From contig NC_040013.1 in the NCBI RefSeq assembly GCF_000972845.2, forward strand, positions 806,001 to 870,000: a stretch of 64,000 nucleotides of DNA. The letters run 5' to 3'. This document shows, in pieces, positions 61,588 to 64,000 of the stretch. The notes beneath the pieces are model-generated. The model made no database searches and was not told the DNA's origin. It was given only the letters and a program-made list of their open reading frames with translations. A program made the translations under genes and the position numbers. The stretch comes from Larimichthys crocea (taxonomy: Eukaryota; Chordata; Actinopteri; Sciaenidae). The stretch's first letter is position 1, and each line of letters begins with the position of its first letter.

Positions 61588-64000
61588 ATGGCTGCTCAGG
61601 TGGAGGTTCAGCCCGGGGAGGTCGGGAGGACGGTGGTGGGAGGAGGACGCCTTCACCTGAGTCCCCTGACTGACTCCAGCAACAGCCTCATCGAGATCAA
61701 CCAGTCCCACATCATCAATCCAGAACCCAACAAACCAGCCCCGGGTCCCAAACCACGGCTCACTCCCAAACCCTTCGCCGTGGAGAGAAACACCACCATT
61801 AAGCCCATACTTGCCCCTAAACCCCAACCTAAACCCCGACCGGAGCCCACCCGCCTCGCTGGATACAAACCAGAGCCTCCAAACAGTCCAAAACCACAGC
61901 AACCAGCCGGCAAACCCAAACCAGCATCAACCAACCCCAGCCGACCTGCTTCTACCTCCTTTAAAACCTCCAACAAGTTGGTGTCTGGACAAACCACCAA
62001 GCTGGTAGTTCAGCCGTTTAAACCGGCGCCTTCTCTTGGAGACTCCAGCAAACCCGCCCCTCCTGAAAGGCAGAAACCCGGTCCATCAAGCTTGGCCTAC
62101 TCCAAGAGCCTCAAAAAGCTCCCAGCTGCAGAGTGGTCCGGATCCACCAAACGGGAAGACAACAAGGACCAAGGGACCTCCATCAAAGGAAGCGGCTCCA
62201 TCACCAGAGCAAAGTCCATGGGTTTCCTCGCTCAGGTCGGACAGGAGGAAGAAGAAAAAGCTAAACCTGTACCGATGCGGCCTCAGCCCAGAGGCTCCAG
62301 GCCCAGACCCGTGTCCGCCATTTTCCTTGACAGTCCAACCAAGACGGAGACCCCAGTTCCCGCCCCTCGCTGGGCCAGGGGACGACCGCTATCTGCTGAT
62401 CTCACGTCCAAGTTCGAATCCATTGGTCTTTCCCTGCACCGCAAAACTCCGACAGGTCCAGACGCTAAGGAGAACACTCCAGAGCCGCCAGAGAAAGACC
62501 CGGAGAAAACCCAGAAGATGCCGCAAAGTCCTGTCGTCTCCGACCAAACTAACAAAAAGACAGACGAGCCGGACGAGGACACGCCAGCGGTCAGCATCAA
62601 GTCCAGAATCAGCCTCCTCCTCGACTCATCTTCCTCTCCTGGAGGAGGAGGCGCCACAAGCCAAGCGTCCGAGCCTGAAGCCGAACCACCGGTGGGCGTC
62701 AAACAGCTCATCAAGCAGCTGACGGAGGACACAACACCAACCCAGGCTCCTGTCGCCAAACCACCACTGAAGCCCCGCCCACTGCCGCTGGACCTGACTA
62801 AAAGGTAAGAGCCGCTCTCCGGCATGTCCTCGCCTCGCTTTTGTCCTCCCACGTCTTTGTCCTGCAGATCCATTGTCATGCATGGCTTTTTGTCTCGTGT
62901 GATGTATGTTCATCAGGTTTTCATCTGAGAGGTCGCCAGACCTTGGCAGCGAGGCGACAGACCGCCATGACATCAGCAGAGATCCTCAGAGGAGGGTAAG
63001 AGAGCGGGACCAAGCATGGTCGCTTTCACACGCTAACCCTGTGCGCTTCCTGTCATCTCCCGCCAAAGTAAAAGCAAAGAGTGTCTGAAACAAGAACCTG
63101 AATTTAACGCCTCATCTGCATATTTAAACATTTTTTAAACAAAGTTTGGACATACCTTCTCGTTCAGTGGGTATTCATCAGGTCGTCACCTGGTATGGGC
63201 TTTAATTAACAGGTGTGCCTCATCAAGAGTTAATTAATGAGTCTGAGCGCGTCAGTTGTGTCCTAACCCAACACATTTAGGGTTTGCACACGATGATACA
63301 TTCAGAGTTGTTGGTCTTTTCTGGACTGACAGTCGGATAGTTCTTTCCAAAACAACCGATGGCCTCAGACTCATTAAGAAGACACACCTGATAACTGAAA
63401 GACGCATGTCTTCACTGTTCATGTAGAAAATAAAACCACTGAATGAATCAGGTGTTTCCACCTGTAGCGCCTTGTTTACGTCTATGTTCGACTTTCCCTC
63501 GGTGGAAATGGGGCATCCCGACACAAAGAAAAGCTGTGAAACCTGAAGACGGCTGGCGCGTTAATCAACCCCCCCGCCGCCGGCTGTCGGTTATGAAACA
63601 CTCAGAGAAGGGATGACTGGGAAAAGGTCAACACAGAGAGGCTTTGATTACCACCTCCGCACCACACCCACCTTTATGAGGCCAGCAGAGAACAACGGGA
63701 TACCGTTTCTGCTCTGACAGTCGCTCATTCACTCGCTCTGCGCTCACATTTGCTCTGATCTCTGGAGCTTTGATGTTTTTTTGTGTTCACATGCTTGTTG
63801 TTGTTCTTATGACTTAACAATTCTCAGTTTATCTCTGACTTTTCTTAGAGTGAAGAGTCAGTTTTCACCCCCAGCGACCAGAGGACGTTTGTGGATCTGA
63901 GAGACTCCCAGGAGCAGCTCAGGAAGGCGCCTGAAGGGCCCGACGTGGGGCAGACGTTTGGCGCCTCTCCCAAGGAAAGTGTCCAAGGCAGCGATGTGCA
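61588..64000 (+). CDS. Long proline-rich protein, N-terminal part (KIAA1671/TNKS1BP1-like, tentative)
   Basis: Coding exons 61588-62804, 62917-62995 and 63849-64000 (window end) join in frame: 482 codons so far, no stop. The start MAAQVEVQPGEVGR follows an in-frame acceptor zone. Residues about 45-150 are a proline/lysine-rich region with repeated PKP units (GPKPRLTPKPF, APKPQPKPRPEP). Later come SRPRPVSAIFLDSP, RARGRPLSADL-type and KFESIGLSLHRK blocks, acidic Pro/Glu stretches, and VKQLIKQLTED. It has no signal peptide or membrane segment, so it is probably a cytoplasmic, largely disordered scaffold. The RPLSADLTSKFE-like block and basic/proline composition remind me of KIAA1671 and its relative TNKS1BP1; I am not sure of this. 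The gene continues beyond the window. Confidence 0.6.

Noticed and set aside
61375..62973. Minus-strand and alternate-frame open frames (up to 228 codons) over the proline-rich exon
   Set aside because: Low-complexity proline/lysine coding leaves other frames open; the chosen frame joins three exons in phase.

Overview
This 64-kb window is nuclear DNA from a bony fish, most likely a spiny-rayed teleost. The genes are split by GT-AG introns. It holds a cytoplasmic-type actin gene, a fish-style expansion of immune GIMAP GTPases, rnf10, and the 5' part of a long proline-rich gene. Between and inside these are many fish-type transposons: L2-like and L1-like LINEs, LINEs with restriction-like endonucleases, a hAT element, MITEs, and CA/GT microsatellites. 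N runs (14024-14123, 18860-19809, 35969-35978, 44207-44846, 48242-48251) show it is a draft scaffold.

Layout. 1-5.6 kb: a complete 375-residue actin gene on the minus strand, with polyadenylation signal, eight coding exons, a 5' untranslated exon and a CArG/CCAAT promoter. 5.6-11.5 kb: intergenic, with small dispersed and tandem repeats. 11.5-46.6 kb: a minus-strand GIMAP (gimap8-like) cluster. I see three gene pieces. Piece A' (11527-14023) ends in a canonical AIG1 GTPase domain, a coiled coil of about 310 residues, and a CIIL prenylation motif. Copy A (14455-26542) and copy B (about 35693-44086) are paralogues carrying three AIG1 domains each. An intron of copy A contains a four-deep nest of transposons that copy B lacks. 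Between A and B lies a roughly 6-kb array of tandem, exon-like cassettes (28.3-34.5 kb). Copy B is itself broken up by L2-like, L1-like and R2-superfamily LINEs.

46.6-48.5 kb: AT-rich DNA with an L2 tail. 48.5-57 kb: complete rnf10 on the plus strand (17 coding exons, 758 residues, C3HC4 RING), starting in a CpG-rich region. 57-58.4 kb: a CA repeat and an irregular array of an ATTTTGAAAGTACTAA-like motif. 58.4-64 kb: 5' untranslated exons and the first three coding exons of a proline-rich cytoplasmic protein, tentatively KIAA1671/TNKS1BP1-like, cut by the window end.

The housekeeping genes (actin, rnf10) have no obvious functional link to the GIMAP cluster. The GIMAP pieces share the exon plan: a short first exon, a 54-bp exon, a 645-bp AIG1 exon, a 42-bp linker, then a large AIG1-AIG1 exon, with every boundary in phase 1. 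This makes duplication and exon shuffling easy. Several GIMAP stretches (12.84-14.02, about 28.3-34.5 and 35.68-35.97 kb) are full of small indels relative to neighbouring copies and end at N gaps. They look like unpolished long-read gap fill, so frameshifts there should not be taken as proof of pseudogenes.
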